NCBI RefSeq assembly: GCF_017356015.1
Contig: NZ_JAFIQV010000031.1
Coordinates: 32,216-96,215 of the forward strand
Source of the DNA: Azospirillum sp. SYSU D00513
GTDB taxonomy: Bacteria; Pseudomonadota; Alphaproteobacteria; Azospirillales; Azospirillaceae
Direction: 5' to 3'
DNA length: 64,000 bases
The notes beneath the pieces were generated by a model. It searched no databases and was not told where the DNA came from. It was given only the letters and a program-made list of their open reading frames with translations. The position numbers and the translations under genes are program-made. Below are positions 55,255 to 63,869 of this stretch, piece after piece; the first letter of the stretch is position 1, and each line of letters begins with the position of its first letter.

Positions 55255-56511
55255 CTATTCCATCTCCTCAGGGCCGGCGCCGTCCCAGATCAGGCGCGGA
55301 TCGAAGGCGTGCGACGCCAGCATGGTGACGACGACGACCGCCGCGAAGGCGACCGCCCCCGGCTCCGGCGCGACCGTCGCGATGTTCCCGAGCTTCACGA
55401 GTGCCGCCAGCAGCGAGATCATGAAGACGTCCACCATGGACCAGCGGCCGACCCCCTCGATGATTCGGTACAGCCGGGTCCGCCGCTTGCGCCCGCCGGC
55501 CGACCGGAACCGGACCGACAGCGTCAGAAAGGCCAGGCCCGTCAGCTTCAGCAGCGGCACCGCGATGCTGGCGAAGAAGATCAGCAGGGCGATCGGCCAT
55601 TGGTTGGCGGCGACCAGCGTCTCGACGCCGGACAGGATGGTGTCGGGCTCGCCGGCGCCGAAATAGATCACCGTCATGATCGGCAGCAGGTTCGCGGGCA
55701 CGTAGAGCAGCGCCGCCGCCAGGGTGAGCGCGCCGGTCCGCCGCAGGCTGCCGGGCTTGCGCCGGTGCAGGGCGGCACCGCAGCGCGGGCAGGACGCCCG
55801 CCCCGCCTCCTCCAGCTGGCCGCAGCCGTGGCAGCTCACCAGCCTCCCGCCGGCCGTGACGGATCCGGCGGTGTCCACGGGGGCGCGGCGTTGCGGCGAC
55901 AGCCGGTCCCACACCTCGAAGGGGTCGAGCGTCGCCTCCGCGCAGACCATCGCCAGGATCAGCCCGACCAGCGCGAACAGCGAGGTCCCGACCTCCAGCG
56001 AGGCGAGGCCCGCCAGCTTCACATAGGCGACGATGAGGCCGAGCAGGAAGACCTCCAGCATCGCCCAGGGACGCAGATTCCCGAGAAGGCGGAAGACGCT
56101 CCCGGCTCCCGGCGCGCCCCGTCCGGCCAGCAGCGGCGCCGTCACGTAGAGCAGCCCCAGGATGCGCAGCAGCGGCGCCAGGAAGACGGTGAAGAGGACC
56201 AGCAATGCCAGGGTCGGATAGCCGGCGCTCCACAGCGCTTCCGTGCCGCTCAGCAGCCCGCCGGGCTGGGCGCGCCCCTCCAGTTCGAAGGTCAGGAGCG
56301 GGAAGAGAACGGAGACCCCCAGCAGGATCAGGGCCGAGGCCGCGAAGGCGGTGCAGCGCGGCAGGCTGCGGTGGCGCGGCGTGCGCAGCACGGCCTCGCA
56401 ACGCCGGCAGGTCACGTCGTGGCCCGGCGGTGCGGGCGGCAGGCTGTGCAGCAGGCCGCAGTCGTGGCAGGCGACGAGCGGCGGGCCGCCCTCCGCGGCA
56501 GCGGAGGTCAC
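55255..56511 (-). CDS. pqiA: PqiA-like inner-membrane protein (paraquat-inducible protein A)
   Basis: About 418 residues from a GTG at 56511, chosen for its AGGAGACGGAG ribosome-binding site and because E. coli PqiA is 417 residues long; the ATG at 56556 is an alternative. Two PqiA modules each start with a pair of CxxC zinc motifs (CHDCGLL...CRRCE; CHGCGQL...CPRCG) followed by about four helices. It is the first gene of pqiABC, which the E. coli homologues link to phospholipid transport and envelope stress. Confidence 0.9.
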   Translation of the reverse strand: MTSAAAEGGPPLVACHDCGLLHSLPPAPPGHDVTCRRCEAVLRTPRHRSLPRCTAFAASALILLGVSVLFPLLTFELEGRAQPGGLLSGTEALWSAGYPTLALLVLFTVFLAPLLRILGLLYVTAPLLAGRGAPGAGSVFRLLGNLRPWAMLEVFLLGLIVAYVKLAGLASLEVGTSLFALVGLILAMVCAEATLDPFEVWDRLSPQRRAPVDTAGSVTAGGRLVSCHGCGQLEEAGRASCPRCGAALHRRKPGSLRRTGALTLAAALLYVPANLLPIMTVIYFGAGEPDTILSGVETLVAANQWPIALLIFFASIAVPLLKLTGLAFLTLSVRFRSAGGRKRRTRLYRIIEGVGRWSMVDVFMISLLAALVKLGNIATVAPEPGAVAFAAVVVVTMLASHAFDPRLIWDGAGPEEME

Positions 56512-56722
56512 GCTCCGTCTCCTGTTCTGGCACCGGTCATGGACGTTGGCGAACATCTCGTAAAGCCGAGCCTAGACAATGGCTCGGATCGCGCGCTCTT
56601 CAAGGAGGGTGCGGCCAAGTGGTCTCGGCCTCAGCCGAAGGGGCTGGGTTCCGATCCGGTGGCCGGATCGGGGCAGTCCGTGCGGTCCCGAGGGCTGCGG
56701 CATTGACCATCCCGCTGCGATA

Positions 56723-56736
56723 CGTATATTTATACG
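56723..56736. promoter_or_regulatory. Palindromic operator before prlF
   Basis: CGTATA-tt-TATACG lies 20-33 nt before the prlF start in an otherwise GC-rich region. It is where an antitoxin-toxin complex would bind to repress its own operon. The rest of the gap (56512-56722) shows no clear gene. Confidence 0.6.
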
Positions 56737-56755
56737 ACAAGCTCAGGAGGTTACC

Positions 56756-57109
56756 ATGCGGACGCCCGCCTATAAGGGGTCGATCACCACGACGGGGTCT
56801 TCGGAAGCCATCCGCTTCGACAAGGGGCTGTTTCGCCAGAACCCGGAGTTCCGGCAGAAGGCCAGCGTCGAGGCCCATGTCATCGGGCCAGGCACGCTTC
56901 TCGTTCATGTCGTCGATGAGGCTCCCGCCGAAGAAATCCGGGAGGACCCGGTGGTCACGGCCTTTCTCGCGTTCCTGGAACAGGATGCCATCGCGCATCC
57001 GGAACGCATCACCCCTCTCTCGGCTTCGAGGATCGAGCGTGCCATCGAACTCACGCGTGGGGTGACGGTGTCGGACGAGGACGTCATTCCCGACGACGTC
57101 ACGCTCTAG
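56756..57109 (+). CDS. prlF: PrlF-family antitoxin
   Basis: 117 residues with a strong AGGAGG ribosome-binding site before ATG 56756. An AbrB-like N-terminus with SSEAIRFDKGLFRQNPEF matches PrlF (SohA), the antitoxin of YhaV. It neutralises the downstream ribonuclease and probably represses its own promoter through the palindrome. Separated from yhaV by 85 nt, more than the overlap in E. coli. Confidence 0.85.
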   Translation: MRTPAYKGSITTTGSSEAIRFDKGLFRQNPEFRQKASVEAHVIGPGTLLVHVVDEAPAEEIREDPVVTAFLAFLEQDAIAHPERITPLSASRIERAIELTRGVTVSDEDVIPDDVTL

Positions 57110-57194
57110 CCAAGCTGGACCAGCAAGGGCGGAGTGAGCGGAACGCTCCTTTCGCCTTTCCTGATCACGCCGACATGCCGGAGAACCCGCGCCC

Positions 57195-57653
57195 GTGCCA
57201 AACGCCCCCTTCGATGTTCGCAATGGCTGGAAGCTCTACATGTATCCGGCGTTCCGCACCTCCTTTGACGCGCTTACCGAGGAGGTCGAACGCTTGGCCG
57301 AAGCCGATCCGACCGGATACCCCAACCATCCGAAATCGAAACTCCTCAAGCGCATCAGCGATCTAATCCTTGAAGAGATTCCTGCCGATCCGGGCGACAA
57401 GGCTTACCGTCAGGGCGTTGCTCTCGGTCCGCGGCATAAGGATTGGTTCAGGGCCAAGTTCCTGGGGCGTTTCCGTCTTTTCTTCCGGTACAACAGCAAG
57501 GCCAGGATCATTATTTATTGCTGGGTGAACGACGAGAACAGCTTGAGGAAAGCGGGTTCGAACACCGACCCATACACGATTTTTTCCGGCATGGTGAAAT
57601 CCGGGCGTCCTCCCAACGATTGGAATGACCTCATCAAGGAGGTCGTCGGCTGA
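57195..57653 (+). CDS. yhaV: YhaV-family RNase toxin
   Basis: 152 residues from GTG 57195. E. coli YhaV is 154 residues. The conserved NGWKLYMYPAF, KLLKRISDLI, RFRLFFRYNSKARIIIYCWVND (key FRLFFRYNS) and DPYTIFSGMVKSGRPPNDW blocks are all present. It is an mRNA/ribosome-dependent RNase fold toxin. The pair fits maintenance of a plasmid-type replicon. The toxin appears intact. Confidence 0.9.
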   Translation: MPNAPFDVRNGWKLYMYPAFRTSFDALTEEVERLAEADPTGYPNHPKSKLLKRISDLILEEIPADPGDKAYRQGVALGPRHKDWFRAKFLGRFRLFFRYNSKARIIIYCWVNDENSLRKAGSNTDPYTIFSGMVKSGRPPNDWNDLIKEVVG

Positions 57654-57875
57654 AAGGGAGCGCAGCCAGGTTGCGAACGGGCGTAACTCATTTCCGGATC
57701 CGGGTTTCATGGTCAGGCCGGCACATGGCCCCTCCCCGCGCTTCGGCTTAAGCGACAGTGCTTAGCACCATCGGTTTCTTTCCCGCCGTGCGGGATGGGC
57801 CTACGGTCCTTCGGTTCGACCGTTCCGATCACCGCTCCGCCCGTCTCCCCTGCCCACTGCCGCGATGCGCCCTGA

Positions 57876-59240
57876 ATGCTCCTGACGCTCCGCCCTTTCC
57901 GCCCGCCCTTCCGCCGGATGGCCCGGGCCGCCGCCCTGTCCATGGGCCTGATGCTGGCGGCCTGCGCGTCGGACCGGGCGCCGGCGCCTCCGGTCCTGGC
58001 CGATGCGGCGCCGCCCGTCTACGACTATCCCTTCACCAACCCCTGGGCCGCCACGGTGCTCGGCACGCCGGCGGAGATGCGCGCCAGCTTCCCGGCAACG
58101 GTGGAACCGGAGCGGCGGCGGCTGACCGTCTTCGAGGACCGGAAGGTGCCCGACGGCTTCTGGTATCATGACGGGCTCTATTACACGGCGCTGCTCCAGG
58201 AGCGGCGGGCGCCGCTCGCCTTCGTCATCGCGGGCACGGGGGCCGACGACCGGGCGGAGCACATGCTGTCGCTGGGGCGGATGCTGCACGCGATCGGCAT
58301 GCATGTCGTCCTTCTGCCCTCGCCGACCCACGCGAATTTCGTGGTCACCGCCAGCTCCTCCTACCTGCCGGGCCGGCCCCAACAGGACGCCGCCGACCTG
58401 CTGCGCGTCATGCGGCTGCTGCGCGACCGCATCGGGAAGGAGGTGGAGATCTCCGACCATTACCTGACCGGCTACAGCCTCGGCGCCTGGAACGCCGCCT
58501 ACACGGCCAAGCTGGACCAGGAACAGGCCGCCGCCGGCGGGGGCGGCTTCGGCTTCAAACGTGTCCTGCTGATCAACCCGCCGGCCAGCCTCTACCGCTC
58601 GGTCACCAAGATCGACGGCATGCTGTACCGGGGGCTGCCGGGCGGCATCAACCAGCTCGACGCCTTCCTCGACCAGCTGCTGGCCCGGCTGTCCGAGGCC
58701 TACGAGAACACCGACGCGCTGGACTTCGGGAACGAGGACCTCGCCATGGACATCTATCGGACGCTGGATCCCAGCGACGAGCGGCTCGCCGCCGCCATCG
58801 GCCTGTCCTTCCGGCTGGCCTCGGCCAACATGGTGTTCGCCTCCGACGTGATGAGCCGCGAGGGCTACATCTATCCCCGGAACAAGCCCTTCCTGACCAC
58901 CACGCCCCTGTCGGAGTATTTCGCGGTGGCGCTCCGCACCAGCTTCCTGAACTATTTCGACGATGTCTACACGGACCATTACCGGGCGCGCACGCCGGGG
59001 CTGACCGCACAGGCACTGATCGACCAGTCCAGCCTGTCCAGCATCGGCGGCTGGCTGGCCGCGCAGCCGCAGATCGGGCTGATGACCAACGCCGACGACG
59101 TCATCCTGGCGCCGGGCGACCTGGAGGAGCTGCGGGGCATCTTCGGCGCGCGGGCGCGGATCTTCCCGACCGGCGGCCATGTCGGCAATCTGGAACACCG
59201 CGCCGTCACCGCCCACGTCCTCGACTTCTTCACCAAGTGA
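57876..59240 (+). CDS. Alpha/beta-hydrolase-like lipoprotein upstream of mlaA
   Basis: 454 residues from ATG 57876 (ATG 57918 gives a cleaner signal). The N-terminus is a lipoprotein signal ending in LMLAACAS. The central part has an alpha/beta-hydrolase shape, with a nucleophile elbow at GYSLGAWNA and the preceding LLPSPTHANFVVTA block, and a possible late His in FPTGGHVGNLEH. Its stop is 9 nt before mlaA, so the pair is co-translated. It may be a lipase or an accessory of the MlaA pathway; no substrate can be named. Confidence 0.7.
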   Translation: MLLTLRPFRPPFRRMARAAALSMGLMLAACASDRAPAPPVLADAAPPVYDYPFTNPWAATVLGTPAEMRASFPATVEPERRRLTVFEDRKVPDGFWYHDGLYYTALLQERRAPLAFVIAGTGADDRAEHMLSLGRMLHAIGMHVVLLPSPTHANFVVTASSSYLPGRPQQDAADLLRVMRLLRDRIGKEVEISDHYLTGYSLGAWNAAYTAKLDQEQAAAGGGGFGFKRVLLINPPASLYRSVTKIDGMLYRGLPGGINQLDAFLDQLLARLSEAYENTDALDFGNEDLAMDIYRTLDPSDERLAAAIGLSFRLASANMVFASDVMSREGYIYPRNKPFLTTTPLSEYFAVALRTSFLNYFDDVYTDHYRARTPGLTAQALIDQSSLSSIGGWLAAQPQIGLMTNADDVILAPGDLEELRGIFGARARIFPTGGHVGNLEHRAVTAHVLDFFTK

Positions 59241-59249
59241 GCCACGCGC

Positions 59250-60026
59250 ATGCATGACCTTTGCTCGGCGCGCCCCTGCCTTACCGCACTCCTGGCGGCC
59301 TGGCTGCTCGCGGGCTGCGCGACCGGTTCCATGGACAGCCCGGCGGGCGCCCAGCCGGTGGATCCGCCGCGCCGGCAGCTTTCGGACCTGGTTCCGGCGG
59401 GCGGCGTCGCGGACCCCATCGCGGTCCACGACCCCTTGGAGCCGGCCAACCGCAGCCTCTACACCTTCAACGCGCGGTTCGACCGGGTGATCTTCATCCC
59501 CGTGGTCGAGACCTACGAGACCGTGACGCCGGAGTTCCTGCGCGACCGCGTGTCCTCCTTCTTCCTGAACCTGGGCGAGGTCAACAACTTCACGAACTCC
59601 GTGCTCCAGGCGAACGTGGAGAAGGCCGGGACGACCGTGATGCGCTTCGCGCTGAACTCCACGGTCGGGCTGCTCGGCCTGTTCGACGTCGCCTCGGAAC
59701 TCGGCATCCCCCGCCAGGACGAGGATTTCGGCCAGACGCTCGGCCGCTGGGGCGTCGGGCCCGGCCCCTACGTCGTGCTGCCGATCCTCGGCCCCTCCAG
59801 CGTGCGGGACGGCGTCGGCCGGGTCGCGGACGCGCTGACCCTGTCCTTCGCCGTGCCCAGCGGCGTCTCCGACACCACCGCCTACGACGTGGCGCAGTAC
59901 GGCCTTCAGCCGGTGGACACGCGCTACCGCACGGCCTTCCGCTATTACGGGACCGGCTCCCCCTTCGAATATGAGCTGGTCCGCTACGTCTACATGGAGG
60001 CGCGGCAGCTCCAGGTCAGGAAGTGA
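59250..60026 (+). CDS. mlaA: MlaA (VacJ) outer-membrane lipoprotein
   Basis: 258 residues. Lipobox LLAGC followed by the MlaA domain: DPLEPANRSLYTFN, FFLNLGEVNNFTNSVLQ, STVGLLGLFDVA and DFGQTLGRWGVGPGPY. In other bacteria MlaA removes misplaced phospholipids from the outer leaflet of the outer membrane and passes them to MlaC. No mlaB-F genes are close. PqiABC 3 kb upstream is a separate lipid-transport route. Confidence 0.95.
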   Translation: MHDLCSARPCLTALLAAWLLAGCATGSMDSPAGAQPVDPPRRQLSDLVPAGGVADPIAVHDPLEPANRSLYTFNARFDRVIFIPVVETYETVTPEFLRDRVSSFFLNLGEVNNFTNSVLQANVEKAGTTVMRFALNSTVGLLGLFDVASELGIPRQDEDFGQTLGRWGVGPGPYVVLPILGPSSVRDGVGRVADALTLSFAVPSGVSDTTAYDVAQYGLQPVDTRYRTAFRYYGTGSPFEYELVRYVYMEARQLQVRK

Positions 60027-60050
60027 ACCGGCGACGGGCCTGGGAACGCC

Positions 60051-60524
60051 TCAGCGTGGGGCGATGAGCTTGGGCACGGAGTGCACGCCGTTGAGCGGGA
60101 AGCGGCAAGGGGTTTCCGGCAGGCCGGCCAGTTCGTCCGTGGCGAAGGCGGCGGGCACGGGCCTGGACGGGGTGGGCTGGGCGACCCGGCTGGCGGCGAC
60201 CAGATGCATGCCGTCGAGCGTCGCGGCTTCCGCCTTCCCGGCCATGGCGATCACGTTGGCGTGGGCGCCGGGCGTGCTCTCGTCCACCCAGATCCAGGCG
60301 GGGGCGCCGCTCTCCCGCGCGGCGGCGAAGAGGCGCGCGATCACCCGCTCGCAGGTGGCCTCGTTCAGATATTCATAGTCCCAGGCGTTCGGCTCCGGGG
60401 CGCCGCCGGGGCGCTCCACGCGGGGCGACAGCGCCCCCAGCAGGACCGCCGCCGCGAGAAGACCCAGCAGGTGACCCGCCATGCCGAGGCGGTTCGGCAG
60501 GAATGTTCCGAAAAATCCGGGCAT
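60051..60524 (-). CDS. Membrane-anchored or secreted protein of unknown function
   Basis: 157 residues. An N-terminal hydrophobic segment (MAGHLLGLLAAAVLLGAL) is a signal or anchor; the remaining part is soluble with two Cys. It converges with mlaA, with a 24-nt gap between stops. No family was recognised. Confidence 0.65.
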   Translation of the reverse strand: MPGFFGTFLPNRLGMAGHLLGLLAAAVLLGALSPRVERPGGAPEPNAWDYEYLNEATCERVIARLFAAARESGAPAWIWVDESTPGAHANVIAMAGKAEAATLDGMHLVAASRVAQPTPSRPVPAAFATDELAGLPETPCRFPLNGVHSVPKLIAPR

Positions 60525-60749
60525 GATGACCGTCTCCGATACTCGACCGTCCGGATGAGCGCCGCCGGCCCCCTTTCACCGCAATGCGGGACCACGCAAG
60601 CAAACAGGAAGGCCGGCACGATGTTTCGTCAAGCCGCTCTTCCGGATGGCGGCTCCTCCGCCGGTGGCCGGAGCGGCCCGGTGTTCGGGCAAGCGCCTGT
60701 GCCGGTGCCGCGCGTTTTTCGATGATTTTACACTCTGTGACATTTTCGG

Positions 60750-60778
60750 TTGCCCTTATCCCCACCGACTTGCTAGAA
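60750..60778 (+). promoter_or_regulatory. Possible promoter for the SAM-II/met operon
   Basis: TTGCCC (60750-60755) and CTAGAA (60773-60778) are 17 nt apart in an AT-richer stretch; transcription would start about 60785, just before the riboswitch. Only a motif fit. Confidence 0.35.
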
Positions 60779-60806
60779 AACCGCCCGGTGGCTCGCCTGG
60801 AGTTGC

Positions 60807-60858
60807 CCGCGGCAATTTGACGTCTGCAGCTTGCGCCGCGTCACCAAACGCTAAAGCG
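60807..60858 (+). ncRNA. SAM-II riboswitch
   Basis: The P1 stem is CGCGGC (60808-60813) with GCCGCG (60835-60840). It is followed by AATTTG in the loop and CTTGC before the 3' side of P1; a downstream ACGCTAAAGCG contains the conserved GCTAAA that pairs back to the loop as a pseudoknot. This matches the short SAM-II class found in alphaproteobacteria upstream of methionine genes. It sits 286 nt before metN. Confidence 0.85.
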
Positions 60859-60863
60859 CCACG

Positions 60864-60994
60864 ATGCCCGGTCGTGGACCCACGACAGGAGAGACCGGAT
60901 GACCAGCCCGTCCACCCGCCCATGCATGCCCCTTCCTTCCTCGGCGGCGGCGATCCGCCGGGATCGGATGGGCCGGCTCATGTGTCGGAGCTGA
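60864..60994 (+). CDS. Two overlapping tiny ORFs downstream of the riboswitch
   Basis: A 12-codon ORF starts at ATG 60864, 6 nt after the GCTAAAGCG of the riboswitch, and stops at 60902. It overlaps as ATGA a 31-codon ORF (60899-60994) whose start follows AGGAGAG. Neither resembles known proteins; both are rich in Arg, Pro and Ser. Their coupling is suggestive of a leader-peptide device but may be chance. The rest of the 619-nt gap (60525-61143) holds only a CGGCGG/CCGCCG hairpin at 60945-60960. Confidence 0.35.
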
Positions 60995-61143
60995 ATCCAG
61001 GCCCCGTTTCCTGACGGCCGGCGGCAACCCCGGCGCCCCGCGCGCGGTTGAGCCGTGAACGGCATCCATCCTTTCCTACCAAGACCGCTTGCACGGCACG
61101 CTCCCCCATCGGGCGGTGCCGTGGCGGGAGGCATTGAGCCAGC

Positions 61144-62208
61144 ATGATCACCTTCGAACACGTCACCAAGACCTTCGCCGCCCGGGGGTCCGGCGCGCCT
61201 TTCCAGGCGCTGGCCGACATCGACCTCGGCGTGGCGCGCGGCGAGATCTTCGGCGTCATCGGGCGCTCCGGGGCCGGCAAGTCCACGCTCCTGCGCAGCG
61301 TCAACCTGCTGGAGCGGCCGAGCTCGGGCCGCGTGCTGGTGGACGGCGTCGACATGACGGCGCTGTCCCCGCGCGACCTGCGCGAGGCGCGCCGCTCCAT
61401 CGGCATGATCTTCCAGCATTTCAACCTGCTCTCCGCGCGCACCGTCTTCGACAACGTGGCCCTTCCGCTGGAATTGGCGGGACTGCCGAAGGCAAGGGTA
61501 CGCGAGACGGTGGAGCCGCTGCTGGAGCTGGTCGGGCTGACCGACAAGCGGGACCGCTACCCGGCGGAACTGTCGGGCGGCCAGAAGCAGCGCGTCGGCA
61601 TCGCCCGCGCGCTGGCCTCCAAGCCCAAGGTCCTGCTGTCGGACGAGGCGACCTCGGCGCTCGATCCGGAGACGACGCAGCAGATCCTGGAGCTGCTGGC
61701 CGACATCAACCGGCGGCTCGGCCTGACCATCATGCTGATCACGCACGAGATCGCCGTCATCAAGGAGATCTGCCACAAGGTGGCGGTGATGGAGGCCGGG
61801 CGCATCCTGGAGCAGGGGCCGGTCTTCGACATCTTCGCCCGGCCCCGGCACGAGACGACGCGCAGCTTCGTCGATCCGGTCATCAACCGCGGCATCCCGC
61901 CCTCGCTCCAGGGGCGGCTGGCGCCGGAGCCCGTGGCCGGGGCCAACATGGTCCTGCGCATCACCTTCACGGGCGAGCGCGCGACCACCCCGGTCATCAG
62001 CGCGATCAGCCGCCGGCTGAACCTGGACCTCAACATCTGGCACGGCCAGATCGACGAGATCCAGGGCGCCCCCTTCGGCACGCTGGTGGTCGAGGCGGTC
62101 GGCGACCATTCCACGACGGAGGCGGCGATCAGCCTCCTCCATGACAACAATCTCGGTGTCGAGGTGCTCGGCTATGCTGTCCCCGCAACTCTACGCGCTG
62201 CTGGTTAA
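61144..62208 (+). CDS. metN: Methionine ABC transporter ATP-binding protein
   Basis: 354 residues. Walker A is GRSGAGKST, the ABC signature LSGGQKQR, Walker B VLLSDEATSALD. The C-terminal 90 residues form the NIL/C2 methionine-sensing domain (ITFTGERATTPVISAISR). It powers uptake of methionine by MetI-MetQ. Start 61144 has GGGAGG upstream. Its end overlaps metI by 35 nt. Confidence 0.96.
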   Translation: MITFEHVTKTFAARGSGAPFQALADIDLGVARGEIFGVIGRSGAGKSTLLRSVNLLERPSSGRVLVDGVDMTALSPRDLREARRSIGMIFQHFNLLSARTVFDNVALPLELAGLPKARVRETVEPLLELVGLTDKRDRYPAELSGGQKQRVGIARALASKPKVLLSDEATSALDPETTQQILELLADINRRLGLTIMLITHEIAVIKEICHKVAVMEAGRILEQGPVFDIFARPRHETTRSFVDPVINRGIPPSLQGRLAPEPVAGANMVLRITFTGERATTPVISAISRRLNLDLNIWHGQIDEIQGAPFGTLVVEAVGDHSTTEAAISLLHDNNLGVEVLGYAVPATLRAAG

Positions 62209-62842
62209 GGCGCTCGTCGAGACGCTGCACATGGTGGCGGTGTCCGGCCTGATCGGCACGCTGCTCGGGCTGCCGCTCGGCGTGATGCTGGCGGTGACCG
62301 GCCGTGGCGAACTGCTGCAGAACCGGCTGTTCAACGCCGTCGTCGGCACCATCGTCAACATGACGCGCTCGACCCCCTTCATCATCCTGGTGGTGGCGAT
62401 CATCCCCTTCACCCGGCTGGTGACGGGGACCTCCATCGGCACGAACGCGGCCATCGTGCCGCTGACGGTCGCCGCGACGCCCTTCATCGCGCGGGTGGTG
62501 GAGAACGCGATCCGCGAGGTGGACCGCGGGCTGATTGAGGCCGCCCAGGCCATGGGCGCCACTCCCTTCCAGATCATCCGCAAGGTCCTGCTGCCGGAGG
62601 CGATGCCCGCCGTCGTGATGGGTCTGACCCTCTCGGCCGTCAGCCTGATCGGCTATTCCGCCATGGTCGGCGCCGTCGGCGGCGGCGGCCTCGGCGATCT
62701 CGGCATCCGCTACGGCTATCAGCGCTTCCTGCCCGAGGTGATGCTGGCCGTCGTCGTGGTGCTGATCGTGCTGGTCCAGCTCGTCCAGTCCACCGGCGAC
62801 TGGATCGCCCGCCGCGTCAACAAGCGCAACCTGAAGTCCTGA
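62174..62842 (+). CDS. metI: Methionine ABC transporter permease
   Basis: 222 residues with about five transmembrane helices and the permease EAA motif around EAAQAMGATPFQIIRKVLLPEAMP. The ATG at 62174 has GAGGTG 7 nt upstream; an earlier ATG at 62141 lies inside metN. The protein matches E. coli MetI (217). It lies between metN and metQ. Confidence 0.95.
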   Translation: MLSPQLYALLVKALVETLHMVAVSGLIGTLLGLPLGVMLAVTGRGELLQNRLFNAVVGTIVNMTRSTPFIILVVAIIPFTRLVTGTSIGTNAAIVPLTVAATPFIARVVENAIREVDRGLIEAAQAMGATPFQIIRKVLLPEAMPAVVMGLTLSAVSLIGYSAMVGAVGGGGLGDLGIRYGYQRFLPEVMLAVVVVLIVLVQLVQSTGDWIARRVNKRNLKS

Positions 62843-62874
62843 TCCCTTCACCGCAAACAGACACTCTCACCCCA

Positions 62875-62957
62875 CGTCATCCCCGCGAAAGCGGAGATCC
62901 AGGGCCGTTCCGGAAGGCCGCCGCATTGGACTGGATTCCCGCTTGCGCGGGAATGAC
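62875..62957. repeat. REP-like paired palindromes (family also at 8348)
   Basis: CGTCATCCCCGCGAAAGCGG starts at 62875; the facing copy ATTCCCGC-ttgc-GCGGGAAT followed by GACGG ends near 62957. It has the same outer ends as the pair at 8348-8434. It lies between metI and metQ, within the operon. Confidence 0.7.
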
Positions 62958-63018
62958 GGACGAAGGAGGTGGTTCTGCTTGCGGCCCCACATCCTCAAAA
63001 AGCCCTAGGAGTTTCCCG

Positions 63019-63804
63019 ATGATCCGTTCCCGCCTCGTCGCGCTGCTCGCCGGCGCCGCTACGCTCGGCCTCGCCCTTTCCGCCTCGGCGGAGACGCTGA
63101 AGATCGGCGTCACCCCCGGCCCGCACGCCAAGATCATGGAGAAGGTGAAGACCATCGCCGCCAAGGACGGCCTGGAGATCCAGATCATGGAATTCTCCGA
63201 CTATGTCGTCCCGAACCAGGCGCTGGCCGATGGCGACCTCGACGCCAACTCCTTCCAGCACCAGCCCTATCTGGACAACCAGACCAAGGACCGCGGCTAC
63301 GACCTCGTCAGCGTCGCCAAGACCGTGGTCTTCCCGATGGGCATCTACTCCAAGCGGGTGAAGACCTTGGCGGAGCTGCCGGAGGGCGCCAAGGTCGCCG
63401 TGCCGAACGACCCGACCAACGGCGGCCGCGCCCTGCTGCTGCTCCAGTCCCAGGGGCTGATCAAGGTGAACCCGGCCGCCGGGCTGAAGGCCTCGCCCAT
63501 CGACATCACCGAGAACCCCCGCAAGATCCAGATCATGGAGCTGGACGCGGCTCAGCTTCCCCGCTCGCTGGACGACGTCGCGGCGGCTGTGGTGAACACC
63601 AACTATGCCACGGAGGCGGGTCTCGATCCGGTCAAGGACCCGATTGCCCGCGAGAGCCTGGACAGCCCCTACGCCAACGTGATCGTCGTCCGCAAGGCCG
63701 ACGCGACCAAGCCCTGGGTCGAGAAGCTGGTGAAGGCCTACCAGAACGACGAGGTGAAGGAGTTCGTGCAGAGCTCGGTGAAGGGCACCGTCACCGCCTG
63801 GTAA
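63019..63804 (+). CDS. metQ: Methionine-binding periplasmic protein
   Basis: 261 residues; NlpA/MetQ family. Signal peptide LVALLAGAATLGLALSASA. Mature part: LKIGVTPGPHAKIMEKV, then DYVVPNQALADGDLDANSFQHQPYL, given by NQALADGDLDANSFQH. It lacks a lipobox Cys, so it is soluble in the periplasm. AGGAG precedes ATG 63019. The operon is metN-metI-metQ, controlled by the SAM-II element. Confidence 0.95.
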   Translation: MIRSRLVALLAGAATLGLALSASAETLKIGVTPGPHAKIMEKVKTIAAKDGLEIQIMEFSDYVVPNQALADGDLDANSFQHQPYLDNQTKDRGYDLVSVAKTVVFPMGIYSKRVKTLAELPEGAKVAVPNDPTNGGRALLLLQSQGLIKVNPAAGLKASPIDITENPRKIQIMELDAAQLPRSLDDVAAAVVNTNYATEAGLDPVKDPIARESLDSPYANVIVVRKADATKPWVEKLVKAYQNDEVKEFVQSSVKGTVTAW

Positions 63805-63832
63805 CCACCGGCCTTCGCACGGATGGAACAAC

Positions 63833-63862
63833 GGACGCCGCCCGGGAGACCGGGCGGCGTCC
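63833..63862 (+). terminator. 13-bp hairpin after metQ, target of the intron
   Basis: GGACGCCGCCCGG (63833-63845) pairs perfectly with CCGGGCGGCGTCC (63850-63862) across GAGA. The stem is followed by GCCGTTT and then the intron's first G. It would be the metQ terminator, with its T-run now split by the intron. Confidence 0.8.
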
Positions 63863-63869
63863 GCCGTTT

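Noticed and set aside
56600..56680. tRNA-like sequence (GCGGCCAAGTGGTCT ... GGGTTCCGATCC)
   Set aside because: The T-arm does not pair and no acceptor stem or anticodon arm could be drawn; chance resemblance.
60584..60820. 78-codon frame before the SAM-II element
   Set aside because: Runs through the promoter and riboswitch, has no ribosome-binding site and no recognisable domain.
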